Shown in pieces: positions 1 through 13,360 of a stretch of DNA of 64,000 bases. The DNA is from Cinclus cinclus. Its lineage: Eukaryota; Chordata; Aves; Passeriformes; Cinclidae. The stretch is from NCBI RefSeq assembly GCF_963662255.1, contig NC_085050.1:24670631-24734630 (forward strand), given 5' to 3'. The stretch's first letter is position 1. Each line of letters starts with the position of its first letter. The notes beneath the pieces are model-generated. The model was not told the DNA's origin and made no database searches. It worked only from the letters and a program-made list of their open reading frames with translations. Both the position numbers and the translations under genes were made by a program.

Positions 1-3000
1 AGAAATGCTTCAGATTCGTGTTTTTAGCTTATTGGGTAATTTGTGTGTAAGAATCTGTGCACTGGGGAGAGATGCTCTCTCTTGCTTCTCTCCCCTCACT
101 GCCCTCATCCTTGCCCAGAAGAAGACAGGAGCTGCAGCTGCAACTTCAGCCCTCCTGGGGCCTTGCAGCAGGAGTTGTTTCTACTTCTAATTGGGACCTT
201 ACTTCTACTTAGGACTCTATGCTGAAAACTTTTAGCATGCACCTTAACACTTGGGACCCTTTGCCTTTTGAGACTGATGTGCCTTTACAATAAACAACTT
301 TAAAGCAGCTAATAACTGCTCAGCTCTTTAAAAGAAAACAAACAACCCGACAGGCAAAACCTTGATAAAACTTTCACAATTCTTCTATCTTGTTATTTTG
401 AATAATTAAAAGGGACTGCAATTGAACATGGACCTTTTTTTGGCCTTATTCCACAGTCTGGCTTTTAACCATCATATCTGCCAGCTCCAGTTTTAAATTT
501 TGTGCAGCATGGTAGCATGACATAGCACAGAATCATGAGTAATGGATACATTTAGGAAATACAATTATCCTGCTTCTAACTGCAGTTTACAGCTAGGCAC
601 AGTTTGCAGTGAAATGAAGACATTTGGACTTCAGATGATTTTCCACAGTGTCAGTATAAAAATCCTCCTAGATTCAGTATAGGAAAGAATTTCACTCTCT
701 GTTTTGCTATATAATTTATCATATGCAAAAGAAAGAGTGTTAATTTAAAGAATTTTCTTGCTGACCTTTATATACAATGTCAGAAAATTAAACAATTCCA
801 AAGCATCTTCCTAATGGCAGTGGCAAAATTGCCCACAGGAAAGTGGATAGAACAGGACTAAGCAGAATAAAATTTCGAGGTGATGCTTGCTGTGCTCAAT
901 ATATAGCAAACAACAGTGCAGTGAAAGACTTGAGATGGAAAGAAGTCATATCCAATGTGTATAAATATGATCACTATCAATGCAGAAGGAACTAAAACAA
1001 GTGTTAAGAGGCCTGAGAATCATGTTACTTTGTAACAAATAGCTGCAAAGAAAATGACTCATGTACCAGATAATGGAAATAACAATTATAGTATAGCATA
1101 CAACAAAAAGGGAATGAGTCATAAACCACTTGAATCACAGAAGAGAAACATAACTGACAGTTCTGTGGTGAGGAGAAATGCAATGAGTGATAATTCTGAA
1201 AAGCAAAAAAACCCCCTGAGTTGTAAAAAGCAATTCTCTTGAAAAAGGGAAAGGTCTGGCATTTGTTGTATAGTTCCAAGCACTGCTTCAGTCATTCCAT
1301 GTTAGTGTTGCATGTGGCATTTGCTTTTTTTCCTTACTGACCACAATGGAAGGGTGATTCTTAATCCCCACTTACAGCAAAAAGAAGGGGAATGTGGGAA
1401 GTCTGCAATGTGGACCAAGGTGTAAATGAAGGAGTAGCAACTTACTTGACTCTGGTAAACTTTGATGGGCTTAAACTTTAGAGACCTAAAACCTTCCTGT
1501 TCTTTTTAATTGTGTTCAGAAAGTCTTTTTATTGTTATTTTCTTAATAGCGCATAATAGTTTAGAAAAAATCCTGCAGCTTTTTTCACTTCACGTTTTTA
1601 AAATCTATTTTAGACTGCTGATTTAAGTCTTTTGGTAAAATATATAATGCTTGGAGCTTGACCAAGACTTAATTCCAGAAAAGACTAACTGTATTAGCCA
1701 GTAGTATTGAAATAAAAGTTGAGAAATGCAGTTCCAATACTCTTTCAGCCAATGACTAAACCTAAAAGAGTTTCTTTGGAACCTTTCAACCCTTTCAAAA
1801 TATATTGTGATTATATTACCCAAAATTCTATAAAACTCAGGACAATTTGTGTGTGCATATAGGAAATGAAGTAGTATGAAAATGAAAGTAGTGTGGGTTT
1901 TGTTATGTGCAACCTAGGAAATTAGACAAATTTCTCCTAACATAGTGTAAAATTCTGGAATATCTATTTTTATTTTGGCAGCAATTTTTTTGTATGTGAA
2001 CATCTACAGCATCTGATGGTGATTGAAATTATTTTTTACTTGCTTCTTTAGTATAAAATATTATCATCACACCAGGGCTATCAGTGAGAAGAAACGTTTC
2101 AGAACTAAAGTGGAATTGATAGATTGTAATTTCTTCTCTGATGACATTTTCTGGCTTTCTGGTTGACTCCCACTGTGCTTACAGTATTTTATAGAATCAA
2201 ACCAGAGGAAGATAATGCAGATTAGTTTTTCATTGCAATAGGAATTAAAACCTCTATGAAACAGAGGAAAATATAGCATATAATTTTTAATTTCAGAAAG
2301 CATCATGGGTAATCCAGGTACAGCTAGGAAAAAAAATTTAAGACAAAGTCAGTGCAGAGAACATGATGAAATTTTCTTCATTAGTTTTGTCAAAACAGAA
2401 GATAAGCAAAGTTAAACAATGGTTTTGGGGTTTTTTTATCTCCCAAATGAATTACAAAATTTTAGGAAAAATATTCAACATCTAAAATGAAATTAAGGAA
2501 AAGAATATTCACCTTTTTTTTTTAATGTTGCTCTTTCCTAACTATAGATCTCACATTTTGAAACCATGTGTATTCACCTTTGGTATTTGTCATTAGATAG
2601 ATTACACTGTGTAGGTTATATTAGACTGCCTGCAAATGTCAGGATGCAAAATCTGTTGGAAACACAAGTGTTAGTCTGAAGACTCAAAAATGATCTTTGA
2701 TACCAAGCTGAGTGTTCATTTTTTTCAGCACCTCATATTAAAATGTTGAGGTATTAGCTGAAAAGAAAGAATACTATCCAAACAGAAGTAGTTAATGAAG
2801 TTTTGTATTAAAGGATAGGGAAGGTGGCATGGCAAACTCTTACTGCCAAACTAGGTTTCAATGTTCACACTCACTACAGGAAATAAAAAGAAACACTGTG
2901 AAGTTCTTGGCCTCTGCAACCTACTTAAAGGATTTTACTAGGGAAAAATCAGAACTTTCTTTTAGTCAGTTGTATGGGAGAGTCCAGAATTACAGAAATG

Positions 3001-3762
3001 TGTCTAATGGGGGAAATACCAGGGACCTCAGATCTATAAATTTTATCCCATGTAAACTTCCCCCTTATCAAGTGCCTATCAGCAGAGCAGTTTGAGTATG
3101 AGAACATACTAATACTACAATGCATTGCTCTCTTCAAATGTAAAAGGGAAGCAGAAGCAGGAAAGAAAGGTCTCAAAACTCTTAGAGAAACCTAAAGACA
3201 AAGTAGAGTGGAAGGCCACTGTGGCTCAGCTGACAGTGAACTGCTAAAAAACTCTTTACAGATTTCATGATTCTTTATAATGTTAAAAGTTTGAACAGAA
3301 AATAGATTTCTCCATACTTGTCCTTTAGTGTGCTGTGAATGACACCAAATTACATGGAACAGCAAAGACAATGGAGTTAATGGAGGAAGTACAGCTGAAT
3401 TAATGGAGGAATGTAAGTACAAGTAAGAGGTAGTTTCTAGGCACAGTAGGAAGTCTGAGACACATCTTGTTCCTCCTAATTGAATGAAAAATAGATCACT
3501 CGTGCATGCTCCATGCTGGTTTTCAAAACACTTGTACTGAAGCTCAATTTACCTTTATGGACTAATCAGGAGAAAAGAGTTTGCAGGAAACTCCTTTTGA
3601 AATGCAGCTGAGAGAGAACCAGATATGATATGTAAAATGTAAAATGCTTATTGCAGGCAGTGGAACTCTGCTAGGCAATGTGGCTGATAAAATTAGCCTG
3701 TATTTCTTGTTATCCTAGTTGCCATCTTTCCTCTGGACAAGGGTATTTTCCTATAAGACTTG
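1..3762. other. AT-rich noncoding DNA, no gene recognised
   Basis: No coding exon, RNA gene or recognisable transposon was found in this stretch. Near the left end a slightly GC-richer block (about 60-180) is followed by an AATAAA hexamer at 289-294. That could be the end of an old transcript or LTR, but nothing else supports this. A short imperfect direct repeat (TTAATGGAGGAA) occurs at 3377 and again at 3400. The open frames here are under 90 codons, overlap each other on both strands, and resemble no protein family. Confidence 0.6.
289..294 (+). promoter_or_regulatory. Isolated AATAAA polyadenylation-type hexamer
   Basis: A canonical AATAAA sits about 100 bases after a moderately GC-rich segment. 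In AT-rich DNA this hexamer is expected often by chance. It is recorded only because the upstream segment differs in composition from its surroundings, as the 3' end of a gene or an LTR would. Confidence 0.12.
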
Positions 3763-3896
3763 GGGATGCTCAAGGCCAGACTGAATGGTGCTTTGAGCAA
3801 CCAGCTCTAGTGGGGCATGTCCCTGCCCATGGCAGGGAGCTGGAATAAGACGATCTTTGAGGTCCCTTTCATCCCAGACCATTGTAATTCTATGAC
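3763..3896 (+). mobile_element. CR1 LINE 3' tail fragment
   Basis: This matches the 3' end of avian CR1 as I know it. It opens with GGATGCTCAAGGCCAGA and continues through a segment containing CTCTAGTGG and CCCTGCCCATGGCAGG. It then reads GATCTTTGAGGTCCCTTTC and ends near ATTCTATGA. It is about 134 bp, 5'-truncated and diverged, as most CR1 copies are. No reverse transcriptase sequence remains. Confidence 0.9.
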
Positions 3897-6800
3897 CTTC
3901 TTGAATACAATGTTTCTAATATTTTTCCTGCAAATGAGAAAGAATTCCTTGTTTAGTTTTACAACAAAAAGATCAAAACTAGGAACTCTGTTGACCTGGG
4001 AGTAGTGTAGGGAGGGTAAACCAGGGAAATAGAAATAATTTTGGTTTAGTTTGGGGCTTTTTTTCACCTACATTTTATAATGATATTTATTAATGAACAT
4101 TCTACAGAACTCAAATGTGTTCCTAGATGCTGGCAAGACTAATTCAGACAAATGTGGTTATGGCTTTTTCCCACTTAGCTCCTGAATCCTGTACCAACCT
4201 TCATGTTCCTCTACTGGGTCTGCCCCAGAGCACAGAGCATGAGGCTGAAATGGTCAGTGTGTGAGGCTGTTGGCAAATGCTCAATTAAGATTACATGGAA
4301 AAAAGTCTTGTAAAGACTTCCACTTTTGTTGTTAGTACAGGTTTGCATGAATGCCTACACAAATGGTCACTTTTGTATTGGGATGTTTAGAATGGAAATA
4401 ATGACTCACAGAAAAAAAAAAAAAAAGGAAGCATTAGAATTCTAGTCTTCATTTTAATTCATAGAAGTTTTCTCTACCAATGTTGATGTCCAAAATATCA
4501 GGCTTATAGTGAACTCACAATGAACATTTAAGGAGAGGTAAGTCACCGAGAATTTTTTCCCAGTACACTCAAGTTTATTAACCATGGCCAACTCTTTGCT
4601 TTGAAACTGATTTGACAGCTTCTATATCAAGTATGGAAAGAAAACATCCAAAAATTAGATTTGTTTCTGTCTCATGAAAAATTGCACAATTTTAACAGAA
4701 ATCTTCAATCAAAATGAATTCTCAACAGAAAACATGTTCTCCATGGAACTGGCTGTACTGCAATTTTATCAACTTTTTTATTGCTTTATCTATTTATTTT
4801 TTTCATGAAAAAATATTCTTCATGTAGAATAAAAATGAAAGGTCTTGGTACAAGCTTAAGCAAAACAATGTGAAGGATTTATTTTTAATTCATTTTGTAA
4901 AATCATGTAACCAACATGATTGAAAAATGCGTGTTAAGACACAATTAGACAGTGTTATGCAAAAATTCATCCCATGTCACTCTTGCTGACATTGCTAACA
5001 GAAATGCTTGGCTGTACATACAAATTCTTTGCTTGGTTAGTCATGCCTGAACCTGAAAATCAGGGTTGAGGGACAAATACATGTGAATTCAACCTTTACA
5101 AATAATTGTACTTAGATTGATATCCAAAATTCAGTAAAATTCTTTTGAATCCTCTATTATCTTACTATGTAATAATCTGCAAGCACATTTTAGAAAGGAG
5201 AAGAGGGGGGTTGTTTTGTTTTTTTGTGAAATTCCAAACACAGAAGTTACAAAATTTACTTTTAAAAGAAATTGTGCAGAACAGTATTTCTCTGAAACAT
5301 TGAATTCAAACAATTATTGGGTTTTGGTGAACAAAAAGCAATAAATATTTGTGTGAACAATATCTGGCTACCTCTAAAGAATGCAGCTATTACAAATAGG
5401 AACGTGTGCATGAGTTTGTGTATGTATGTGCAAAGCAATTTGTGCACTTCTGAAATCAATATAATAAGGGTTATACTCAGTATGCAAGCACCAGCAAAGC
5501 ACGACATATTCAAGACAGCTTTCAAAATAATGAACCATTCCATGGAGCAGGAGGGAAGGATCATATTTGTCTGCTCTGAGCACTGTATTAATGAGAAACT
5601 CTAACTGCAGCCATCAGACCCGTGCTGCTCCTTGATGCTGTCTAGCCCCACCAGGCTCCATCAGCTATCAAGAAGTTGCAGTCCTTGGTAGAAAGCCCAG
5701 CTGTTGTCCATGTAACCCTGCTGTGGAAAGCTGAATTCTCTGTGACATAAAACTTTTCTTTTACTCTTTGAGATTAAGTTTCGGTGACTTGTTTCAGTGG
5801 TAAACAACGAGTTATGTAGGAGCATGAGCCATCTCTGCAGTCAGTGGGAGAAGAGAGCTGCAGCATCTCCTGCTGCACTTTCTGGCTTGGGACTATCAGT
5901 GGATCATGATGCTTTCAGTGATATACACCACAGAGAGAATTTGCCAGTGAGGTAGGAATGATCAATTGGTTATATTAATTATCCTACAGTGGTCTGTAGT
6001 ATGACATCTATAATGAAAAAATGTGGTGGCCTTAGGTCTTCTCATAGTTTTGCATTGTAAAATAGTGATCTTTCAGGAGCTGTGCAGACAATTATCTACC
6101 TTGACAAAGGCACAAACTTCCTTATTCACTGTTTTTTTCAGGCCCTATCACTCCTGCCTGCAGTGGGACTCAAAGAGAATAAAATTTTTAAGAATTTGAT
6201 TGCAAAACCTCATTTCTCCTTAGAGCTAATAAAAGATAATGCAATTCTGCAAAACTATTTCTCATGCATTTTACATTCTTTGGTCAGATTCCCCATTGAA
6301 TTCTGCTTCTCTTCCTGCTAATGTGAACAGAAGAAATAATATGATACATAATCAAGGAACATTTCAATAGAAAACATATTTCATGAAATAACAGATTCAT
6401 CCAAGAGATAAGGGGAATATGCTTTTGTGGATATTTCTGTTCAAAGGAATATTCTTTTTGCACCAAAAGGATGATACAGCTGTCTTCTTTTGTTATATAT
6501 CAGACCAGAATCTAATCTGTTTCATTCGTGACTTTATCTTTAGATTGCCACAATGTTACAGTACACTTAGTAGACTCTTCTTTAAGGATATCTAGGTTGT
6601 CATTTATGTCTTAAAAAAACCTAATGCTATCCAAACCCATTAAGCTTTTATAGACATATCATTTTTTGTCAAATTCTTCTTTCCACTGAAACAAAAGACT
6701 GTTGCCAAGTTGTTTGACAAAGGGAATTAAATTTATCAAAGCCTAAAACCAAGTCTTTTAATTGTTGGAACCTCTGCTCCCCTATGTATACAAATAACAG

Positions 6801-7604
6801 TTTGGAAGTATTTCTATCTTTTCAAGTTAGATGTTTTCAAACGTTAACAACATGACTATTTCCTGTGTCAGGGAATCAAGCTTCTTCAAAGTGATCAAAT
6901 CAAAACACTTGGAAGATTTTGAATTTCTGTTCTGCCACATTTTAGGCAAATATGAACATTTACCATTCAAAACCACGTTAGAATTCAATATGCCACTGGC
7001 TGCTCATGTGTCCACATTTCTATGACAGAAATTGTCTCAAATACAAGCTTTTTCATTGTTTTCTTACTTGTTTGGTGTCAGAGAAGTCTTAGTAATACAG
7101 TGTGTGCGATTTCTTCCATCTTCCATTGCTTTTTTTAATCTCCTGTGCAAAAAGATCAGAGATAAGACCTACCAGACAGTACCGTGAAAGAAAATATTAT
7201 TTGTATTCAAACGTGCCTATAAATGTAAAGCTATGGAATTCTACCAAGTAAATCAAGTGACAAACATAAATATTTTACTGACATCTCTTATACGTGTGTG
7301 GGATAGGAAAACAAATATAATATTTCAGAGTAAAAGAAATTTGAGTGACAACAGGTTCTGTAAAATCTTACATAGTTTTCTAAACATCTATTACTTTTAA
7401 TATTAATTTCATAACTGGGGGCTGCAGGTGATCAGGAACACTTTAGAAAGCATATCTGTTTAGTTGTATTGAGCTTGGGAAACCTGGCAGTTGTCCTAAA
7501 TCCTTGTGTGACTCTGTCCTTTCATTTTACAGTGTGAACTATTCTTACAGTTGCCCAGACTTTATACACACCTAACATTTTGGGACCTGTTTGAAGGAAA
7601 GGTC
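3897..7604. other. AT-rich noncoding DNA, no gene recognised
   Basis: No gene or firmly assignable repeat was found. The stretch holds a poly-A run at about 4411-4426. A somewhat GC-richer block lies at about 5605-5830 and could be a decayed retroelement fragment. The rest is ordinary AT-rich sequence. The open frames are all 100 codons or fewer, occur in overlapping frames and show no domain. Confidence 0.55.
4411..4426 (+). repeat. Poly-A run
   Basis: A run of about 15 adenines. No retroposon body could be recognised upstream of it, so it may be a simple mononucleotide repeat rather than a retroposition tail. Confidence 0.6.
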
Positions 7605-7706
7605 TTTGGTTTTTTTTTTTGGTTTGGTTTGGTTTTTTTTGTTTTTTTTTTAGTTGGTTCGTTAGTTCGTTGGTTGGTTTTTTTTTTTTCCTTTTTTTTT
7701 TTTTTG
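7605..7706 (+). repeat. T-rich / GGTTT low-complexity tract
   Basis: About 100 bases consist of long thymine runs interrupted by GGTTT and GTTGGTTCGTTAG-type units. It is degenerate and has no fixed period. The lysine-rich (minus) and phenylalanine-rich (plus) open frames that cross it are artefacts of this composition. Confidence 0.9.
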
Positions 7707-10700
7707 AGACCCTTGTATGTTTTTGCAATATTTTCCCTCACAGCATGGTTTGGACCTCTGGATTTCCTGTGGATGTAGGTGTTTAGAATTACCTATCAGC
7801 CCAGGCACAGATAAGAGGAGTCAGGTCATCTGACTCTTTTTTTAAGAGGATGTAAACTCCTTCTCTTCTCCTGGAAAGGAGTATAGGTGTTTACTTTACA
7901 AAAGTTACTCTCTACTCTAATTGGATAGAATCCAAAAGGTGAGTGAATCAACAGCAAAAAAAAAAGCCAACATCAATATCAGCTGTATCTCAAAGTGTCT
8001 AATATATACCTGAAATTATTCTCTTATGTTTGTTGACATCCTTCTGATTCTTATGTGCGTATTTTAAAAGCCTGAAAAACCTAGAAAAATATTTCAGCAT
8101 TTTACTTGCCAAAGTAGTGATGAGTCATAGTGATGAGTATTGATAAAATAGTGAGAGCTTTTATGTAGATTTAGTCTCAGACATTATGAAAACTGTAGTT
8201 AAAAATCTTCCCAGAACACAGTATTCCATTGATAAATTAGAAATTAGATCAGGGTGAGATTGGAGTGGAACATGAAACAAACCAGGACCTATGGAGAGGA
8301 GAGGACTTTATCGCTCTTCTGATTGTTAGAGAATGTTAAGAAGTACAGAGTTAAATGTTGGTGCTTTCCCTAAAACACAGTAGCAACCTTTGGTGGCAGC
8401 CTTACCATTGGATCCCTTGATACCTTGGACTTCCTCCCCTCTTCTCAGCAGCTTGGTGCTTTCTTACTTATTTCCAGGATTAGTTTTTATTTCCTTCTGT
8501 TTTATTTTGAAAGATTAAAATTGGCCCATTATTTTAAATTATGGAGTTTGAGATAGCATCGTTTGAGATAGCTCTTGTCCCAGAAACCTTATAGTTCATT
8601 GAGCAAATCCTTCTCTTTCACAAAACATTTTTTTTTCAAACTTTGCCTTTTAGATGATCCTGAAAGAGCAGCCATTCGTACTTGAGAAGTCACATAAGTA
8701 AATATGCATGCTGGATTTTCAGACACTACCAGAAAAATAGTTGAAATTTTTGCTAAAATACTGGGCTATGAATTTTTTTAATCCAATTCAAAAACCCCCA
8801 CACAAATCAACAAACAACTAACCCCCCACTCCCAATGAACAAACAAGCAAAAACACACCAGAAAAGCCCTCTCCCCTCTTCTGTCATGATCACATTTCTG
8901 CATTAAAATCTTAAAACCACAAATTTCCTTTCCTGGAAAAGAAAATCTTATTTTGTTTTGCTCCTATGTTGTTTCAGTTCCCACAGTCATTTTTGTGTTC
9001 TCTTTCATTATGGCTCAGTCTCTGTTTTCTTTTTTTTTCCCCCTAAGTCTCTGCCTTCTCAATAGATGCTAAAAGTGGACTCATTTATCATTCCAATAAG
9101 TGAATCAGTTAATCTGAACACTGACTTTCAGAATATAAATTAGAGAATACGTATTTATAGGCATCAAGTAGAAATTTTACAAACTATATGGGCCATGTCC
9201 ACATGACTTAAGGAACTTTTAAGGTATCTTTTAATGAACTAAAGGTTGAGTGAAAGCTGGCAGCATTTTTATGCTCCTGAATCTGGGTGTTGACCCCATT
9301 CAGCTGCATCCTAAATCAGCAGTGGAATGAAATCCACATGTGTTCTTTCCTCCAACCCCACCATCTTGGTTTCCATGGGACAGAAACCCAAGGGCTTGAA
9401 AGGAGTCATGGAGGGCACAGATAGTTCCCTGATGGGTGCTAATGGTGAGCAGGGATGAAGGTGCTAAGGACTTCTGTTCTTCCATGAAAAGGCAAAGACT
9501 TCAGATAGAATAAAACATCTAAGCCTGGTGGTGGTGCAGACCAATGACCTGGGCTGTGGTTGTCTAAAGCCAGGGTCTTGTAAGAGCCAAAAGAGCACTA
9601 CATGTGCTTTTCAAGTTTCCCATGCACCCAAGGATTTGTTTCTGCACAGATGCAGAAGTGCCTAAGCTTCACAGGACAGGACTGAGCAGCTTGTGCTGTC
9701 ATTCTTGCCAAAGCCCCGCTTTCAGTAACTATGACATCTTCTGCATAAATCTTTGTTGTATGTTGCAGATGAAATAGGTGTTGTCTATCATGCATCAAAC
9801 GCCTTCTGGCAGGGTTTTTTCCTGTTTAATCTCCCATTCTTTGGTCATAGCATTAGATCATTTAAGTATCTGAACACCACAGTTCACACCGCATTACAGC
9901 AAGGCTTTCTCTGTGAAAGTTGTGAGAGAGAAGATTAAGATAAAGATACACAACTGTGGGGAGGGGGGGATGAAGGGCAAATAGAAATTAAAATCTTGAT
10001 TCCAGCCTTCCCTGTGTGTTGTAATAAAAGATGACATTCTGTTGGATGAGGGTGATAGTAACTATTGAAATTGATCCCTGCAGGCAGCAGAAAATGCTTT
10101 CTGAGAGAACGGTTTGATTGCAAAGAGTAAGGGCCTCCACTGCCTTCTATCATAATACAGACAGGAACTCTTGCCCTGGCATCAAGCAAAACACCAAACT
10201 ATTAAAGAAAAGGTGAAGCTTAGAAAAAAACTCTCTTCGGTTTGGCTTTTTTCCCCCTAGCTCAGTGTTTTTAGCCTTATGATTATGATCAAATAAGTGT
10301 ATGATTCTTATTTTTATCTGTCCAAAGTCTTTTAGAAACTTGAGTGTCATTCCAACGTCCGCAGAAGTAGAAACTGTTCCTCAAGTGTTTTAATATTTTT
10401 ATTCTAATGACTTAATGGTGGCATGACTATAAGAGAAAGAAATAAAAGACAATCACATTTGCTCATTTTCAAAATTAAAATTTCTGATTAAATCATTGTT
10501 CACTTAGGAAAGTATTTTTTACATTGATGTAAAATTATAGTAAATTTTAATGAAGAAGTAAATTTTGAATTCTGAAAAATTAAACTAGCTTTTTCTAGCA
10601 TATAAATCAGGACCAACACTATCTTAAGTGATCTATGATGACCTGGAATTGTCCTATTTTAATCTTACTGAGCATTTGGGAATGTTCAGGAATGCTTTGG

Positions 10701-12868
10701 GTTTTTTTTTTTTAGGGGAAGAAGAGAGCTATTTATTGCCTGCTGTTAAAAGGGACAGGTAAAAAAACAGTAGCCCTACTTGTTTATTTTTGGATCCATA
10801 AATGCAAGTGCACAGTTTCTATAGATACCACCGGGTAATCCAGTGAAAATGTAGGCTGCTCTGTATGGAGAGCTCAAACACAAGGCAGACCAACCTGCTC
10901 AGGGTGGCTGCAAATGTCCCTTTTGTGCTACCTTTATGATTCAGGCTTTGAGGAATACATTTTTACTGTGAATTTTTCAGATGTTTATTCCAAATATCCT
11001 CCCCAAATTAATTTAAATCTGCAAATTTCAGCATACTGAAAGTTATCACCATCCTTTACTTCAAAAATGAACACAGAATTCGAAGCAATTTTATAAGTGC
11101 TTCTGAGTGCCTATGTTTGAAAGAGACCATAGAAAGAAGACTTTTTTATTAAATAAAATGTGCTGCTGTCACTGTTGAGGCAGGTGTGACATACAAATAG
11201 GCACACTACATTTCAGAATGCTAATATCCCGTTTATTACAACTGTCTGTCTTTTGTATACCCTACAAAGTTTTCACTTTGTTCATTGGTTACAATAGATC
11301 AACATAACGTTGATTGGTGTAAAAAACACCACACCTCTGCTTTCCACAAAACTTTTCTGAAAATACTTTTCTCAGCTGCAGGTTTTCTTCTGCTTAATCT
11401 CATTCTTCTTCTCTTCATGGGCTCCAGGGCAACAGCCTTGATAGAATACCTTCAGAAATAACCCTTATTCATTAACTGTCTCTGGCTCGCAGGCCAGCTA
11501 TAAACCTTTTCACATGCTGCCTTCTTTTTCTTCTCCTTAGTGTCACAATGTGGCCTTCGAAGTCTAAGTTGATAACTTATGAAAAGTGGGTGCTATCTGG
11601 GAAACAAAGTGAGACAACGTTGAGGTTTAACTGCGCCTGGCTCAAAATATTTCTCTGCTTATTTCAGAAGTCTGTGCTTCATCCTGATATGTAAAAGAAA
11701 AGTGTTCATACAGCAATGATCAAGAAGAATGCTGGGAATATTTCTGAGCTTCCACTCAGGCATATTTTTTTGAGCCACAAGTTTTCTGCAAACACTGAAT
11801 TTGTTTTTCTGGGCAAGATGAAGTCCACAAATGGTTATAGTCAACATTGAGATGTATGGAATTACATTGTTAGGATGTTATGCTTGTTTTGTCATTTCTT
11901 GTTCAGTTTTCTCTATGTTCATTTTGGGAATATATCTCCAGCTTTAGAGAGTCTATTAAATCTGAGAATTTGGTCAAATTCCTGCCATTAAAAACAATAA
12001 AACAGGAAAGAAAATATTGTCAAGTACCAATTTCTAAGTTTTGCAATCAGGTTTGACTTTACAGGGGACAAATGCATGTAAATACAATCAAGTCCTCCAT
12101 TAATTTATTTGCCTTAGATGTGTAGCAGTTAATTTTTTTTTCTGTCAATACAACCACCATTAACTGCAGTTAAAGGACACTCAAGAAAGAGACATTGGTA
12201 CACTGCCACTTATAAGCATGTGCTTTTACTGGTAAATTTTTTAATATGTAAACTCAGTTTTAGAGCTGGGACTTCATTAAAAAAAAAAAGATGACAAAAA
12301 AGAGAGTAATCCATCATATTTTTTTAAAAATGCTGGTACTTTTAGATCTACGATCTTAGGTACCCAGTTAAAGCATCAGAGATTCATTTGGTGTACCGAG
12401 AAAAAACTTGCAGATATATTTTTCCAGTTATAACAAACTAGAAATATTAGTTCTTCTACATAATAAGACTGTGAGGCTGACAGTGATTACTTCAAGTTTA
12501 ATTAGCTAATTTATCTTCATTACCTTTGTCTTCTGTCTTCCTTATTGCTTTTGCACCTTTCATGTGCAAATTTATCTTTGGCATAAATACACTGGCCTTC
12601 AGCCAAAATATCTCATAGTTTTCTATTGGAGTTTTCAATTTTAAGCAGCCTGTAAGCAGTCAGAAATTGCATGGGATCCTCCAAGAATAAATCAGATGTG
12701 GTACTCAAAAAAGTTAATGTTGCAATAGTATTTTATTTTCTCCATGACAGGTTAGAAAATGGGAGTGCAGGTGGCGCTGCGCTCAATTCTTTCAGTAGCA
12801 GTGATGAATGATGGAAGGAACAGGATTCATGTTACCAATAAGTGGCTTAAAGACTCATGCCACCAGCA
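7707..12868. other. AT-rich noncoding DNA, no gene recognised
   Basis: No coding exon, RNA gene or clear transposon was seen. An A/C-rich low-complexity strip lies at about 8790-8865. A less AT-rich block at about 9280-9760 has no recognisable origin. Around 12470-12610 the sequence has the look of vertebrate conserved noncoding DNA (TAATTAG and ATGTGCAAAT-like motifs), which cannot be tested here. Confidence 0.55.
8790..8865. repeat. A/C-rich low-complexity strip
   Basis: Short runs of A and C (CCCCCAC, AACAAACAA, CCCCCCACTCCC, AACAAGCAAAAACAC) with almost no T or G. There is no constant repeat period. Confidence 0.7.
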
Positions 12869-13078
12869 GAATTTTAGGGGTTTTTAATCTCGGACAACTT
12901 TTTGGTGCCAGGTCTTCTAGGGTCAGATGGCTTCATCTATCTAGCAAGGGCAGAAAGATTATAGCCCATGAGTTGGCAGGGCTGATTGAAAGAGCTTTAA
13001 ACTTGATTCAAAGTAGGGAGGGGCTGAAATCAGGCTCTTCAGAGACGAGCCTAGGGGTAGTAAGCCAGAGTCAGGGTC
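12869..13078 (+). mobile_element. Probable upstream (5'-region) fragment of a CR1 LINE
   Basis: This stretch resembles the upstream part of some avian CR1 elements. It contains GATGGCTTCATCTATC, then GGGCAG, then a GAGTTGGCAGGGCTGATTGA segment, GAGCTTTAAACTTG and GAGCCTAGGGG. It leads directly into the CR1 3' tail at about 13079 without the expected reverse transcriptase region between them. The assignment rests on recall of the family rather than an alignment. The left boundary is uncertain and could lie nearer 12770. Confidence 0.5.
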
Positions 13079-13360
13079 GGGCTCTTCTCCCAGGTGATTA
13101 GCAATACGACAAGAAGACATGGTCTTAAGCTGCCCCAGGAGAGGTTGAAGCTGGACATTAGGAAGAAGTTCTACACAGAAAGAGTGACTGGGTATTGGAA
13201 TGGGCTGCCAAGGAGGGTGGTGGAGTCACCATCCCTGGAGGTGTTTAGGAAATGACTGTGTATGGCATTTGATGCCATGGTCTAGTTGACAAGGTGGTGT
13301 TAGGTCCCAGGTTGGACTTGATCTCAAAGTTCTTTTCTAACCCATCTGATTCTGTGATTC
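13079..13360 (+). mobile_element. CR1 LINE 3' end
   Basis: Clear avian CR1 3' region. It starts at GCTCTTCTCCCAGG, passes through CTTAAGCTGCCCCAGGAGAG and GACATTAGGAAGAAGTTCT, then GGTGGTGGAGTCACCATCCC and GGAGGTGTTTAGGAA. It ends at TCTGTGATTC. The orientation is plus. About 280 bp are present and moderately diverged. No intact coding sequence remains. Confidence 0.93.

Noticed and set aside
7522..7778. Lysine-rich (minus) and phenylalanine-rich (plus) peptides
   Set aside because: Both come from the T/GGTTT low-complexity tract.
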